Shown here piece by piece: positions 1-10,288 of a DNA stretch of 64,000 nt. The stretch spans positions 13,679,699 to 13,743,698 of the forward strand of contig OZ024735.1 of the NCBI GenBank assembly GCA_964016875.1. The letters run 5' to 3'. The notes below the pieces were generated by a model. It was not told where the DNA came from. It was given only the letters and a program-made list of their open reading frames with translations, and made no database searches. How positions within the stretch are numbered: position 1 is the first letter of the stretch; each line of letters opens with the position of its first letter. The stretch comes from Fallopia convolvulus. Its lineage: Eukaryota > Streptophyta > Magnoliopsida > Caryophyllales > Polygonaceae. The translations under genes and the position numbers were made by a program.

Positions 1-2
1 TA

Positions 3-335
3 AGGAAGGTCTTCCAAAATACTCAAGAATTGAACGCTGGCAAACTTGGAGCTAATTGGGAAGGACCTTATCAGATTACCAAAGTCGTCGGACAGGGAGC
101 CTATGAGTTAATTTCCCACGACGGAAAGGTAGTCCCAAGAAGTTGGAACGCGACAAATCTAAAACTCTTATCACTTTTGACAAAACCAAACAAGTCGAAA
201 CAAGGTATTCATCTATTACTAGATTTTGCTTATCAGTTATCACATTCATTTACATTGTTTCACCTGACACACATGGAACAACGACATTACAAAACTAACA
301 AGGGACGCCTTGTGACGTTACATGCCAAAACATAG
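3..335 (+). pseudogene. Integrase C-terminal end of Tat1 pol (partial at window edge)
   Basis: The frame is open from base 3 to a stop at 333-335. It holds the typical gypsy integrase tail: the stretch NAGKLGANWEGPYQI, followed by a Y-E-L residue run and a P-R-S-W-N-A-T-N-L-K motif that ends conserved homology near 170. The last ~55 residues look like read-through into 3' UTR. The same tail occurs on the minus strand at 29750-30095 in Tat2. The catalytic core lies off the window, so nothing can be said about function. The piece is open here, but the element is disrupted downstream by an insertion. Confidence 0.8.
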
Positions 336-469
336 GCCCTTGCCTTACAATCAGGCTATGATGTGAACACTACGACTAGTCACAAGATGCAAGAGACGAG
401 AAGCACGTTAACGACTCTAGAGCAAGAGGAGTCTAACACGAAAGAGACATTTGTGTAATCAATCCAAGC

Positions 470-516
470 TTTATTATCAATAAACATAAGTACATTATAT
501 TTCAGAGTTTTATTAC
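470..516. terminator. Overlapping poly(A) signals for convergent transcripts in Tat1
   Basis: AATAAA lies on the plus strand at 479-484, downstream of the integrase end. The complement TTTATT at 470-475 and TTTATT at 509-514 give AATAAA on the minus strand, downstream of the antisense ORF. A CT microsatellite follows at about 520-537. The Tat2 copy has the same arrangement near 29380-29450. The sense pol transcript and the antisense ORF would therefore both end here. Confidence 0.45.
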
Positions 517-885
517 ACCTCTCTCTCTCTCTCTCTTAGCATCTACTACAAAGCGCTATTACAAAACAACTTGATTTAACATTATCAGCAACCTTCTGTT
601 CAAACACATTGACCTCCATCCGGTGATGCCATTGTTCAATCTTGTGTGACATGCAAAACAAACACGCATACAAGCAAAATACTATGCAAACACACAACGC
701 TCATAAAGGACTCTTAGTTATAATACTAGGTGGTAAAAAATAGTCTACCACAAAACATAAGGCCTTAAAATACAAGCGACCAAAAGATAATTGTTTAACC
801 CTAACACACCGAGGGTACTAACAGATTTGTTCTTAGAAGAAGAAAGATGAAAACAAAGGAGACACACTACTCTTTCGAGACATTC

Positions 886-1305
886 TCAGAAGCCTGCAAG
901 TTGTCTGCAACCTCTACTTGGGCTATCGCTTTGGTGACGTGGGAAATATCGTCCACCAGAGAGGGGGTTCTTGAGTGCAGACTCGTCATCAGGGAACATC
1001 AACTCGAATTGTTGTCTCTCCTTGACAGCATCCGAGGTAACGTGTTTCCCCGCATCGAATTCTTCCATCATCTCGACAAGAGCCCTGCAAGACCAATAGT
1101 CTGTAGTGTCTTTGATCTCCTTGGCCAGCGCAGCTTCCTTCTTTGAAACGGCTAGAAACTTGTCCTCCCAATCCCTAGCTCACGCGAACTTCTCCTCAAC
1201 AATTTTCATCAACTCCTTAAACTTACTCTCCAGTGCTTTCTTCTCATGTTCCAGAAGGGTGCTTCTATTCTTCTTAAGCTGCACATTGGCATCACTATGA
1301 GCAAG
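886..1305 (-). pseudogene. Tat1 antisense ORF, C-terminal part (coiled coil), beyond the AthNA1 insertion
   Basis: On the minus strand this encodes a charged, Lys/Glu-rich segment ending in blocks such as MMEEFDAGKHVTSDAVKE, which match the plus-strand ORF at 28612-29066 in Tat2. The AthNA1 insertion at 1306-5736 separates it from the rest of the ORF. Frames switch within 989-1171, so it is no longer translatable. The heptad-like spacing suggests a coiled coil. Proteins of the putative gypsy-type transposon (Transposase_28) group often have such a tail, but their function is unknown. Confidence 0.65.
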
Positions 1306-1310
1306 CTGGC

Positions 1311-1904
1311 TGACTCGGCTAAAGTCGTTGTTGCCAAGATCAAAAATAAATAACCCTATTCTACTAACTAGTATAGTAAGTAAGCAAGGGGTCGAACCCA
1401 AGAGAAACGGTTTTTTGATTAATCAGCAAATAACAGGACATGGGTTTTGGAAGTTTAGACAAACAAGCGAACAAGCAAATAATATTGGGGATTAAATCAA
1501 TTGAAGCCAACCGCGAGTGCGGAATCAAACCGCGAGCGCGGATCAAGTGATCTCCCTCGGCCGCGGATCCTTCTTTCAGCATTCTAGTGTCAACTTCGGA
1601 GGTGGTTTTGACCCACTTAGAGTTGGAATTTGAACTCGCCGTAAAAACATGAATTGTAGCTCTTCGGGTTAGCTTTCCAATGATACCAAATTCAGCTTCA
1701 TCCGATCACCGTAGCTCCCGAACGATGCATCACAAAAAAATGGCGTCAAAACAACTCCAAATCAACACTTGTCTTCAAAACTCTTGCAATTCTTCAAATC
1801 GTGTCTTCAGTCTTCATATGACAATTATGCTCAAAACTAACCTAAACACACTCAAATCATACCTAAAATACAAGAGTTAACCTATGCTAAACTAAAGCGT
1901 ATCA
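1311..1904 (-). repeat. AthNA1 3' LTR (internally deleted)
   Basis: It runs TGACTCGGCT...GCGTATCA on the plus strand. Relative to the other LTR it lacks one continuous block equivalent to 4650-5336 (687 bp). The junction lies at about 1506, with an AG microhomology. The retained flanks align closely with the 5' LTR, so the loss happened after insertion. Confidence 0.9.
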
Positions 1905-3200
1905 AATTCCCCCATACTTAAACCTTGCTCGTCCTCGAGTAAGCTCAAAATAAATCTAACAAGAAATCCTATCAAGGTTTACAACATAGTACAAGGGAAG
2001 CCAAAAATCACTCACCTCACCAACCCAAACCCAAAACAGAGAAATAATGAGCAACAGCATGAAAGCTCAAGCACACACCTCATATAGATACATAGTCAAT
2101 AAGCTCTCAAGCTCTAAAAAGTGTATAGCGTCCTAGGATCTACCCAACATCTAAAATGTAATCCCCAGACAAAAGTAGAATATGAATCCTAAACACTCTG
2201 ATTTTACCTCTCATTCTACTTAGGCGCCCTTTCGGGTTTTCACCTAATCACTCTTTTCATTTTTCTTAGGTGTGCTCACATATACTCACATCTCTCATAA
2301 ACCTCATATTACCCCAGCCTAATGCTGGTCCGGGTTACCTGCTTATTACCTGAGCCGCCCTTTCGGGTTTTCAGCTCATCCCAGGATTTTATATGCCTTT
2401 TTTATATTTTTATGGCTTTTTTATTTTGTTATTTTTTTTTTTCAAAATTTTCTCTATACAAAACATGGAACAAAAAATCCCATAAAATAACGAAAAATAA
2501 ATTGAAAAGCAACTATCTAAGATAGGCGAAGTGAGTACTTCCTACCCCATACTTAAATCCTTCATTGTCCTCAATGAAGTAAAGAGAAAGGAATTAAGCA
2601 TAGAAGAGGAAAACCAGAAGACTCACATACAAAGAAGATATGAACTCTCGAAATTATAATGCACCAAACTCAGGAACAAACTAATCTTTCTGGGAACAAA
2701 CCACGAGCGTCATCTTCACAACTCAGAAACCAGATCCACGCCATAGGACGTCTCCAATGAGAATGAACTGGACTCCTTAAAATAATAAAAACTCTAACAA
2801 CGGTAGCACCCCCATACTTGAACTATACAACAAAGATGGTGTAGACGCGTACTAAACCACAATGGGATAGAACCTGATAATAGTACCAAACAATTCCAAG
2901 GAACTAGACAGGGAAAGATATAGAAAAGTGGATTGGTGGATGATGGTAGAATATGGAAGAACACTTTTTTTTTTCTCTTTTTTTTCTCTGATTTATCTCG
3001 GGGGTTTCACTCGAAAACCTTTTATTTCAGGGGTTTCACCCGAAAACCTTTTATTTTTTTTTTATTTTTTTTCTGGAAAAGCGGAAATTAAATTCGTCAA
3101 GGCCGATCCGTGAGCGCGGATCGTGACAGCGAGCGCGGTTCGAGCTGCGGGCTCGGATCCTCGCCTCGGCTGGTGCTTTCTTCGAGATGGAAATATTATA
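1905..3200 (-). other. AthNA1 3' noncoding region
   Basis: No ORF is supported here. It contains CCCCATACTTAAACC next to the LTR, two copies of a CCCTTTCGGGTTTTCA motif (about 2230 and 2350), long T tracts (2395-2445, 2965-3070) and a further CCCCATACTTAAATCC at about 2545. Ath3 and AthNA2 have regions of the same style between their last ORF and the LTR. Confidence 0.5.
1907..1918 (-). other. AthNA1 polypurine tract
   Basis: The plus strand CCCCCATACTT next to the LTR end reads as an AAGTATGGGGG purine tract on the minus strand, directly before the 3' LTR. The same tract is found at 22566 in AthNA2 and 55581 in Ath3. Confidence 0.7.
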
Positions 3201-3245
3201 CCTCGGGTTGCCTCTCGAGCAACGCCTCTATTTAACGTCGATGGC
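3201..3245 (-). other. Conserved noncoding block shared by AthNA1, AthNA2 and Ath3
   Basis: The plus strand GGGTTGCCTCTCGAGCAACG is followed by TTTAACGTC. The same block is at 60219-60262 in Ath3 (GGGTTGCCTCCCGTAAGCGC, then TTTTAACGTC) and at 23908-23942 in AthNA2 (GGATTGCCTTCCGAGAAGCGC). In all three it lies downstream of the last conserved ORF in element sense. Its role is unknown. Confidence 0.65.
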
Positions 3246-4311
3246 TCAACGTCAACCTATTATCTCGAGACTCGGACATCGTCAAAGCCCGAAACAATCT
3301 GTCAAAATCCTGCGAACAACTCTCATGTAGGCAAATATAGCACAATAATACTTTGAAACTAAATAATATAGCATTCAGACACCGTTTCAGTATATCAAAC
3401 CCAATAGAGAAATCAGGATTAGTAGGTTTAGGATAGAACCACTTGAAAGGACGAGGTAGTTTTTCAAAATATAAATCAAGAGTAATGACTTTCATGTTAG
3501 AACTACCACCCTTAAAATTTAAGAAGTCACTAGGTAAACTATCATGCTTAGGACCTTTTGCAGACACATCAGGCAAACAAATATCAATAGAAAGTAAGGA
3601 AGAAGAGGAAAGGATACAGGGATCATGATCGATCACGACAAAGGACTCCACGGTAGGAGACATAGACATCTCTTCAGGTGGAAAGGCAATCTCCATATCA
3701 TCATCTAGCTCTTTTTTCTAGTCATTAGGCTCGTCGTCATCACTCCAGGAGTTGTCTAACTTAAGGAAATATTCCTCCTCCGTCATTACATGACTATGAT
3801 CATCCATCTCTTCATCCAATGAAAGGTCTCTAGGTGGCTCTAGAAAGGATGGAACTGGCTCTTCAGGGGGATCTGTTGGTTGATCTTCGAGAATTTCCGT
3901 CTTTATGGCCAAGACCTCCTCTAGTTTCCTTTGTTCAGCAATTTGGTTCTCCAATTTCTGCATCTCGATCTCTTTGGCTCGGATATAACAAAAGAAATCC
4001 CATCGGTCAATGGGTTTCCAAATGACATATTTTGCATCGCTCTCGCGGTACATCCTTAGTTGGGACTCAAGAGTCATCCCACTAAAGATGTGATTGCAAG
4101 CATCATCAAGCCCTACGTGTAACCCCCAAACAGAGAGATCATGCAAGATTTCCTGGCACCTAGTGAAGTACTCATGAAAGGGTTCATCCTGTAACTGAAG
4201 AAACCTAAACGCAGACATTAGTATATACAAGTGTAGACCATAAAATAGGTCTACACAACGAGATTCGGGATTTCTGGACGAACAAAAACCGCGAGCGCGG
4301 TTTAAAACCAA
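3232..4311 (-). pseudogene. AthNA1 gag-like ORF (one in-frame stop)
   Basis: A single minus-strand frame runs from 4311 to 3232 with one TAG at 3720-3718. The first half holds a retrotransposon-gag-like block (QDEPFHEYFTRCQEILHD, then a C-N-H-I-F-x-G-M stretch) and then a charged coiled-coil region. The second half ends with FKWFYPKPTNPDFSIGFDIL and a Cys-rich ...LLCYICLHESC... segment, which I recognise only as a recurrent tail of non-autonomous Athila-related elements. No zinc knuckle or enzymatic motif is present. The N-terminus (L-N-R-A-R-G) is itself written by a copy of the CCGCGAGCGCGG word. Structural-protein function is an inference. Confidence 0.65.
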
Positions 4312-4395
4312 GGGCGCGGGTCAGCCGCGGGCGCGGAATTAAACCGAGGGCGCGGATCAGCCGTGGGCGCGGTTGTGGGCCGCGAGCGCGAATTC
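4288..4395. repeat. Cluster of CCGCGNGCGCGG words in the AthNA1 leader
   Basis: Six variants lie in about 105 bp (centred near 4295, 4313, 4329, 4347, 4368 and 4386) with spacers of 5-10 bp, in otherwise AT-rich DNA. More copies occur at 1513, 1531, 3108, 3130, 5335, 5350 and 5378. The word is nearly its own reverse complement. Confidence 0.85.
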
Positions 4396-4433
4396 GTCAG
4401 AAACGCCAATTATTCAAAAAATTAAAACCGATT

Positions 4434-4450
4434 CCTCGGCAACGGTGCCA
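4434..4450 (-). other. AthNA1 primer-binding site, tRNA-Asp type
   Basis: The plus strand reads CCTCGGCAACGGTGCCA, which resembles the 3' end of plant tRNA-Asp (CCCCGGCAACGGCGCCA) with two changes. The minus strand is therefore a primer-binding site. It lies 5 bp from the inner LTR edge and fixes the element's orientation. Confidence 0.8.
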
Positions 4451-4455
4451 AAATT

Positions 4456-5731
4456 TGACTCGGCTAAAGTCGTTGTTGCCAAGATGAAAAATAAAACCCT
4501 ATTCTACTAACTAGTATAGTAAGCAAGCAAGGGGTCGAACCTAAGAGAAAAGGTTTTCTGATTAATCAGCAAATAACAGGACAGGGTTTTTTGAAGTTTA
4601 GACAAACAAGCGAACAAGCAAATAATATTGGGGATTAAATCAATTGAAGGAAAGCAGAGTTCATTCAATCAATTCCACCTTTTTAATCATTCGATCATCA
4701 ATTCATCAACTTTTCTATTAATTCCCAGGTTAATTCCAATCCTTATAAAAGATTTCCGCTTGTCCACGGTCCAAGCGAAATTATGATATGAACAAGAACG
4801 TTTAATTCAAATCATGCAAGATATTAAGGATAACAGGCAATCAATTCATGCAATCAAGCTACGAGTCTCATGCATAAAATAACAATCAAATACTCTTTCT
4901 CAAATTCTAGTCCATGGTCCTAGAAAAGAGTTGTTTCAATGATAAATAAGATTGCACAGACAACAATCAAACTAATCCAAACAATAGAATATCAATCAAA
5001 TTCAACAAGTTGCGCACCAAGAGAAATCAATTGATAATCATGAAATTAAGCACAAGAGTTTTGATATTAACCAAGGGATAGAAAAGATACCAGAATCTCA
5101 CGAATTACATAAAAAGGTTTCCTTGATTAAACAAACTCCAAGGGAAATTAGTTCTCCATAATACTAAAATAAAACCTAAAATATAAAAGTATGCTCTGAA
5201 AAGTATGCTAGTGTGTCGAACTGAAACACGAACTAAACTTAAATAGTCGAAATAACAACCGAAACCTAAAAGATATAATAATAGATAAGGATAGAAAATA
5301 ACGAAGTCGGCGTCTCGGATATAAAGCCAACCACGAGCGCGGAATCAAACCGCGAGCGCGGATCAAGTGATCTCCCTCGGCCGCGGGCGCGGATCCTTCT
5401 TTCAACATTCTAGTGTCAACTTCGAAGGTGGTTTTGACCTACTTAGATTTGGAATTTGAACTCTCCATAAAAACATGAATTGTAGCTCTTTGAGTTAGCT
5501 TTCCAATGATATCAAATTCAGCTTCATCCGATCACTGTAGCTCCCGAACGATGCATCACAAGAAAATGGCGTCAAAACAACTCCAAATCAACACTTGTCT
5601 TCAAAACTCTTGCAATTCTTGAAATCGTGTCTTCGGTCTTCATATGACAATTATGCTCAAAACTAACCTGAACACACTCAAATCATACCTAAAATACAAG
5701 AGTTTAACCTATTCTAAACTAAAGCGTATCA
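4456..5731 (-). repeat. AthNA1 5' LTR (full length, 1276 bp)
   Basis: It starts TGACTCGGCT and ends GCGTATCA on the plus strand, with the TSD copy CTGGC immediately after. It carries three CCGCGNGCGCGG-type words at about 5335-5390, near the promoter-distal end. Confidence 0.9.
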
Positions 5732-5736
5732 CTGGC

Positions 5737-7004
5737 CCGGATGGTCCTTGAAAGCTTCAAAAGCTGACAACGTAAGTTGGACACTCTACAGAAAATAAAC
5801 GCGTTAACTCGCATGCAAAAAGTAAGCACGACAATTGAAGTACAGTTTATCAGCAGAAAACAACAATCATACATGCCATTGGGTAGCCAACATTTATCCA
5901 AAGAACACAAGCATGGTGGATCGACTTGGTGCTCCTCGAGAATAGTTGACATGAAGAGTCATCAAAGAGGCCAGACACATCTCTGTCGACGTATCCAAAG
6001 ACATCATAGTGCCCGGGAGATCAGTTAGACCGGGGGTGGTCTTTTTCAGATGAGAGGTCTTGGGAGTAGAACTAGTCGCCTTTGGAGGAAGGGACACCAC
6101 CAGGGATGTATCTGCAATCGAAGCTATCTCAGCCTTTTTCTTTTTCCGTGCTTCAACTTGTTCCATGGTGGTAAGGGCTGTAGTAGAGCGGGTAGTCCTT
6201 GAGCTTGGAAAACGAGTAAATATACACGACCAGGAAGAACAAACATGTTAATGGTAAAACAGGAAAAGTGGACATCGATACTTACTCGACATCTCAGAAT
6301 CTTCAAGATCAGTAAAACATGCCTTCACAAGCTTCAGATATGATCTTTCTTCCGCTGAGAGGTCTTCTATACGGGATACAACTTGGATCGAAACCTTACG
6401 GGGCTGGAGGGAGGCAAAATTCACTATATTAGAAAGAAACATAGTCAAAAGATAACGTCACCTAGAAGAGGTAAAATGAGCAAACAAAAAAAAAATACTA
6501 CCTATTGCACGCCAACGGGGTTTCAGAAAAGAAGTATCGATCCCCAAAGAAGATAGCTTTACAAAGAAAAATTTTTCAGCCCAGCCTCAATCCGACTTCG
6601 ACATATTGTAAATCAGGTTGGACTTGTTTTTTAAGGTTTTTAGGGTAAAGCGGCCAGGACCACCTTTGGATTGCAAAGAAAATCAACGGTTTAGAAGGGG
6701 ATGTCATGATAAGAACAGAGAAGATCAACTGCTAGCAGGAGTCTCCAAGCTTGAGGGAGTACTTGGCCGAAGGACAGGTTACGAGTCGTTAAAAAGTTGA
6801 CTACTAGAGGAGAGAAGGGGAAACAATGACCAATGCGGAAAGGGTACCCGTGCAAGCACACCCAGTCATCGTTATAAGAGTCAGCCCAAACGCCGGGAGG
6901 GGGAAGAAAAATCTCGGCGGAGGATGGGAATCCAACAATGAAGGGGGGTTGGTCTGCTCGAGACATCAAGAGATAAATTCAAAAGATGAAGCGAAATTAG
7001 CCAT
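5737..7004 (-). pseudogene. Tat1 antisense ORF, N-terminal part (putative gypsy-type transposon family)
   Basis: The likely start is the minus-strand ATG at 7004, with MANFASSFEF as the first residues. An early stop and a frameshift at about 6966 follow. The best-preserved piece (6969-6691) has PPPGVWADSYNDDWVC, then YPFRIGHCFPFSPLVV and a W-R-L-L-L-A-V block. This is the layout of the Transposase_28 family found in plant gypsy elements. Later exons are recognisable at 6448-6248 (E-R-S-Y-L-K-L-V-K-A-C-F) and 6166-5894 (L-T-D-L-P-G-T-M-M-S). The same pieces occur in order on the plus strand at 27316-29066, separated by intron-like gaps. The role of the protein is not known. Confidence 0.7.
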
Positions 7005-7205
7005 GGAAGACGAAGAATAAAAAGAAGAATCAGGAAAAAAAGGAAACATACTTGGAAACCAAGAACACAGATGAGGTGCAATGATATCCTCGAAGGCTTT
7101 AAATAAGGGTTGATCGGACGTGACTTCGTGCGTTACAACTTCCAAGGCGAGGATAAAAACCCTAGAAAAATTGGAGGGAAATTTTCCCGGGTTTTTGGGG
7201 TTATT

Positions 7206-7767
7206 GTTGGGCTCCCCAAAATCAAGCCCAAATACGGTGATCAAATGTTCAAACCGGCAAGGCCCATAAATTGCCTAATCAAGTGCACGATGAAGCCAGG
7301 ATCAAAGGAGCAAATGGTTGGCGATATTTCCGGAAGCAACGACTAGGGCATTTCACTACCATGAGCGATATTCGCGGGATCTGATCACCACCCATAAATC
7401 ATGCAACAGTTAAAACAAGGAGGGGGGGATATAAAAATACATGAAGAGCAGGAGGAAAGAGACAGAAATCAATTCACTTACGAACAACACAACCATACTT
7501 TCGAGTTTCTAACTTTGATCTTCATTGTCACAAAGACAAGAGTCAATTGCTCAATCGGTTCCTTTGTAATTCGGAAAAGTCTTGTTGCAATTCCATTGTT
7601 ATCATACTACAATCAAGCTATTGATCATGCTCCTAGTTTATATTCTTCTTTGCATTTCACGCTGAGTTTCGTCTTGTTTAAAGAGTTTACGTGTTAAGAT
7701 TGTTTCTTGGTTAGGTTTCCCTCATTATAGCAGGTAGCGCGTTTACATGTTGAATTTGCCCAAAACA
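7206..7767 (+). repeat. Tat1 3' LTR
   Basis: The right end ...TGCCCAAAACA is fixed by comparison with Tat2, where the reverse complement begins at 21034 and the flanks then diverge (TATAG here, TCCGC there). The left end, near TGTTGGGCTCC, is approximate. A TATAAAA box at 7430-7436 follows a G run, which fits an LTR promoter. Only one LTR of this copy is in the window, so age and target-site duplication cannot be judged. Confidence 0.65.
7430..7436 (+). promoter_or_regulatory. TATA box in the Tat1 LTR
   Basis: TATAAAA lies about 335 bp before the LTR end, preceded by a run of G. A TATAAAA on the minus strand occurs near 26868-26875 at the corresponding place in the Tat2 LTR. Confidence 0.4.
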
Positions 7768-8416
7768 TATAGCTGAAACTGAAAACAATAAAAAATAATC
7801 AAACTGAGATAGCATAGCATTAAAATAATCCAACAATAAAAAATAATTGCAAGTAAATCTCATCCTTTCTTTTAAAGTCTATATATATCATCTCACCTCC
7901 TTACACATGTGTGATATAGTAGTCCACTCTTTTGCTGATACTAAATAGTAAAAAGTGAGTAATTTAGTTACTCATGTAGCAGATTAAAAGAGTGGCAAGA
8001 AAAAAGATATAATTGTTCTTCTACCCATGTGCTGCCACTCTAACAATGTTAACCAATATCACAAAGTGTAAAATACCTTAATAATACCTAGCCAGCTGAT
8101 ATTCTTTTAAGCTCCTTAGTAGTAATACAACCTAGAAAAAAAATGCACACATCAGCTGAATATTTGACTCTAGAACATAGCAAACATTCAAGTCCCACTT
8201 TGTCAATGCCACACATGTGTTAAATCCTAAACCAAAGACAAAAACCTAATTTGCATTTTCAATATGTAAGGCTCCATTTCAAAAACCTAATGTGCCTTTT
8301 CTAGTCCAAGACTCAAAGTTGACATATCTGTTGACATAAAAATAACATTTCAAACATGTTTGTTGGCATATCTACTTGACTTTTAAGTTAACATTTCAAC
8401 AAACACCTTTAAGGTG
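7768..8416. other. Unassigned AT-rich DNA between Tat1 and LTR-D2
   Basis: I see no ORF, repeat partner or element end in these 650 bases. This could be the oldest local sequence into which the flanking elements were inserted. Confidence 0.4.
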
Positions 8417-8572
8417 TAACACCCCGTTTTTATACCGGGGCACTACTCGGTAGTTCATCACACATGGGTCCACATGAGCTAATCTGACAATGAGTTTACT
8501 CGGATCTTACAACTCGGGCACGACGAGAAAATACAAAGAAAACATCCAACTTGTATTTATAAAACCAAACTG
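8417..8572 (-). repeat. LTR-D2, first piece (terminal end), cut by Sire1
   Basis: It begins TGTAACACCCCG and matches the reverse complement of the last ~155 bp of LTR-D1 (51526-51681), including a block around ACTCGGGCACGACGAGAAAA. The match resumes at 18534 after Sire1. The TGTAACACC terminus is common in plant gypsy LTRs; family assignment is not possible here. Confidence 0.65.
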
Positions 8573-9360
8573 TAGGATCGTTAGTACTTAAACGAGTCGA
8601 CGACTCCTGTGAAGTCGTCGACTTTGAGTAAAATAGCAACGGAATAATCAAACAGGAAAGACGTTACCAAACTATCAATGACAAGAAATGTATAGTGGAA
8701 ACTCTTTGTAAACTAACTAGTTTACTTAGAGAAAGACCACTCCCTTCCAAGCTTCTCACTTGGTCGGATTTCAAGAGTCCTTAGACTCGCTCTATTGATT
8801 TCTTGAGTGTTTACAAAGCTCTCCCGTGTACAAGATGAATCCCACACCCTTGAACAACGCTCTACCTTTGCACTCACACTCTCAATCTCGCGCTATGCGT
8901 AAGAACACTCGACAGACCACTTGTACGAATCTCATGCACAAGTTCGCTCTTTCTTTCTCACAAGAATTGCAAATGACGCACAATGTCTTGCCTTCTATCC
9001 TAAGCACTAAGGTATTAAAGCTAGGGCAAGAGATATCTCGTATGTATCAAATCGCATGTAGGGAAGTGAAACACACTCAATCTTTACATATCTTTCCAAA
9101 TATATCAAATACGCACACAAGAAAATATTCTAGGAGAACCAAATCGTCTTCCTATGATTTTAGCATTCTTTGGATGATCTTCTCCTAAAACAGGACGACC
9201 CAGCTGTTTCCAAATGCACGCACACAATCTGTGCGTTCCTTCCTTAAATAGTTTTCTCGCAACCTGGTCATGTCAGTGACTTTGCCAAGTCGCCGACTCG
9301 ACTTGAAAACTTGGAGTCACTAACTTTCCTGGAACCATAAAAACTCTAAACTTTCTAACA
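8573..9360 (-). repeat. Sire1 3' LTR
   Basis: It runs TGTAGGATCG...TCTAACA on the plus strand and aligns along its whole length with 17736-18533. It contains clustered words GAGTCGACGACTC, GTCGTCGACTTTGAG, GTCAGTGACTTT and AAGTCGCCGACTCG. Confidence 0.9.
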
Positions 9361-9560
9361 AATTCCCCCTTTATGATGGTGACAAACAACCTATCCTGAT
9401 AAGATCTTTACAGCATACACACAACAACACAGTATAAAGACCAAACGCAAAAACCCTAAAAAGTTCCCCCTAAGCTTAGTATCCACATGGTTTCAGTTTT
9501 TAGACCTCCCTTTGAATCTATTTCCCTGGGTTAATTCCCCCTCTTGGCATTATCAAAAAG
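9361..9560 (-). other. Sire1 multiple polypurine tracts
   Basis: Three purine tracts on the minus strand (plus-strand CCCCCTTTA at 9365, TTCCCCCTAA at 9463, CCCCCTCTTGGCATTATCA at 9537) lie just before the 3' LTR. Repeated polypurine tracts of this form are a known Sirevirus trait. Confidence 0.7.
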
Positions 9561-10288
9561 ATTTCTAAAACAAGAAAGGAAGTTAGAGGCAAATATGGAA
9601 ACTTAAAACATAATATCAAAACAAGCATAGATAGTCATCCAACAAAGCAAAAGATAATGTACGATGCAAACACACACAATTCAAAAATGCAGTACAACCA
9701 AATTGAACTAAGACAAAGAAGTCTTTAAACTGGGAGAATAATGTGGTAAGGATGGAAGAGAGGGGTAGAGAGTCATGAACATGCATCAGTCACTAACACT
9801 AGGCTCCAATAGCGTTGAGCCTTTCTCCAAGATCTTGAACCTCTTTTAGCAACGTGGTGCAAGTGTGTTGAACATTCTTAATCATACTCTTGAGAACAGA
9901 TTCTGCTCCTTAAGTTCTTTCAAAGCACTCGCACTTTGAGCAGACTGAGTCCCAGCCTCTTGATAATCTTGTTCACCGACCTCGGAAGTCTTCGATACCC
10001 ACTTTCCATCAATCAGATTCCAACCAAATTTTTTGATCATCTCCTTGTTCAGGAACCTGGAGTTCTAAGAGATCTACATGAGGTAGTTCTAATAGATCAC
10101 TGCTTGTAAAGGAGTACTTCTTTTTCTCGACAGTATATCTTCCCAAGGTCATTGTCCCGATATCCTAAATTTCCAAGGACTCATAAAACATCTTAATATC
10201 CTAGTATTGTAGTCACTTTCCCCTTGCATCAGATTTTCCCATCCCTGTTGCTTAAGCTAGTCATTGACCTTGGTCAATTTATACTCCT

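Larger units (their letters stand above)
1311..5731 (-). mobile_element. AthNA1: non-autonomous gypsy LTR retrotransposon, TSD CTGGC
   Basis: Two direct LTRs (1311-1904 and 4456-5731) flank an internal region. CTGGC at 1306-1310 is repeated at 5732-5736 as a 5-bp target-site duplication. On the minus strand the 5' LTR (right) is followed by a tRNA-Asp-type primer site, a gag-like ORF, a long noncoding 3' part and a polypurine tract. There is no protease, reverse transcriptase or integrase, so it must have been moved in trans. It is inserted in the Tat1 antisense ORF. Confidence 0.92.
1..7767 (+). mobile_element. Tat1: 3' part of a Tat-lineage Ty3/gypsy retrotransposon, interrupted by AthNA1
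   Basis: The element reads integrase tail (from the window edge), an antisense ORF region and then a 3' LTR ending CCCAAAACA at 7767. Almost every part has a reverse-complement counterpart at 21034-30262 (Tat2), and that comparison sets the boundaries. An antisense ORF between pol and the 3' LTR is known from part of the Tat lineage of plant gypsy elements, which is the reason for the lineage call. AthNA1 sits at 1311-5731 inside the antisense ORF. The 5' LTR, gag and most of pol lie left of the window. Confidence 0.8.

Noticed and set aside
396..415. GTTAACGAC near 407 in Tat1 as another Ath3-type word
   Set aside because: A single isolated occurrence; expected by chance at this frequency.
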